Positions 63,848 to 64,000 of a stretch of 64,000 nucleotides of DNA are shown one piece after another. Both the position numbers and the translations under genes were made by a program. This DNA comes from Halobacteriales archaeon QH_7_66_36 (GTDB lineage: Archaea; Halobacteriota; Halobacteria; Halobacteriales; Haloarculaceae): NCBI GenBank assembly GCA_003021175.1, contig PXQV01000012.1, positions 117,671-181,670 on the forward strand, written 5' to 3'. Within the stretch, counting starts at the first letter, position 1, and each line of letters opens with the position of its first letter. The notes under the pieces were generated by a model. It had not been told where the DNA came from. It saw only the letters and a program-made list of their open reading frames with translations, and did no database searches.

Positions 63848-64000
63848 ATGCGACTGGTCGTCATGGGCGACACGCACGTTCCGTCCCGCGAGGCGGCGAT
63901 CCCCGACTGGGTGGTCGACGAGATGCGCGCGGCCGACCACGTGATACACACGGGGGATTTCGACTCCGCGGACGCGCTCGCGACCGTCCGCGAGTACGCG
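63848..64000 (+). CDS. metallophosphoesterase, YfcE type (partial, cut by window end)
   Basis: The first 51 codons read MRLVVMGDTHVPSREAAIP, VVDEMRAADHVIHTGDFDS. The DTH and GDF pairs match the metal-binding start of YfcE/MJ0936-like phosphodiesterases. The rest lies beyond the window, so length and completeness are unknown. Confidence 0.8.
   Translation, partial: MRLVVMGDTHVPSREAAIPDWVVDEMRAADHVIHTGDFDSADALATVREYA

Noticed and set aside
1-64000. tRNA, rRNA, SRP or RNase P RNA genes
   Set aside because: I looked for T-loop and family consensus stretches and saw none; a covariance-model search would settle it.

Overview
This window is chromosomal DNA from an extremely halophilic archaeon (class Halobacteria). 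The signs are very high G+C, strongly acidic proteins, many leaderless genes whose TATA-like box lies about 25-28 bp before the start codon, Tat lipoprotein signals, bacterioruberin genes, CetZ, hypusinated eIF5A, coenzyme F420 genes and the Ahb haem pathway. I cannot assign a genus. I recognised no tRNA, rRNA or CRISPR array.

Layout. 0-7 kb: DUF2103 protein, sugar dehydrogenase lipoprotein, FMN-binding protein, SRPBCC protein, a RimK ligase fused to a RimB-like domain, a ThiR-type regulator and dCTP deaminase. 7-15 kb: Pth2, old yellow enzyme, CDC48 ATPase, SprT protease, PdxS, a TIGR00300 enzyme and UspA. 15-20 kb: carotenoid genes crtB facing crtD-lyeJ-cruF, which together make C50 bacterioruberin. 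20-29 kb: SDR, ZIP transporter, GNAT, NIF3, the eIF5A-agmatinase pair, aminotransferase, UbiB, Hsp20 and homoserine kinase. 29-33 kb: the ahbAB-sirC-hemA tetrapyrrole operon. 33-38 kb: two cis-prenyltransferase paralogues facing each other around a low-GC nuclease-like gene, then tmk and an epimerase. 38-44 kb: cetZ1, a membrane protein, cofC, cofG and cofH. 45-50 kb: an ArsA/Get3 ATPase, an IS200/IS605-type element with broken tnpA and intact tnpB, an SDR, a decayed TnpB tail and endonuclease V. 50-64 kb: rhomboid protease, CaCA exchanger, aroE, cupin, lipoprotein, isocitrate dehydrogenase, ASCH protein, NOG1 GTPase, HPP protein, F420H2:NADP reductase, HAD hydrolase, UPF0146, archaemetzincin, an eIF2B-family protein and the start of a phosphoesterase.

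The most unusual content is between the genes. (1) About nine copies of an element, called R2 here, of roughly 150-365 bp. Most are bounded by inverted AGTGTTC-like ends and share an internal box GGGACTGAAAGGGGC and, in full copies, a GGGGGCTTTCTACA box. The stem between these boxes changes sequence from copy to copy but stays complementary. (2) Perfect hairpin modules with arms of 7-11 bp and a 3-nt loop, often matching the ultra-stable d(GCGNAGC) type. They sit inside R2 copies, inside the R1 element, inside a decayed TnpB tail, and as a 51-bp in-frame insertion in the IS200-type transposase gene, so they look like mobile or interchangeable units. (3) R1, a 3'-flank element that starts at the stop codon of both pdxS and the archaemetzincin gene, with the same flanks but a different hairpin. 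(4) R3, a structured element just after thrB and cofG. Tandem operator-like repeats also lie upstream of dcd.
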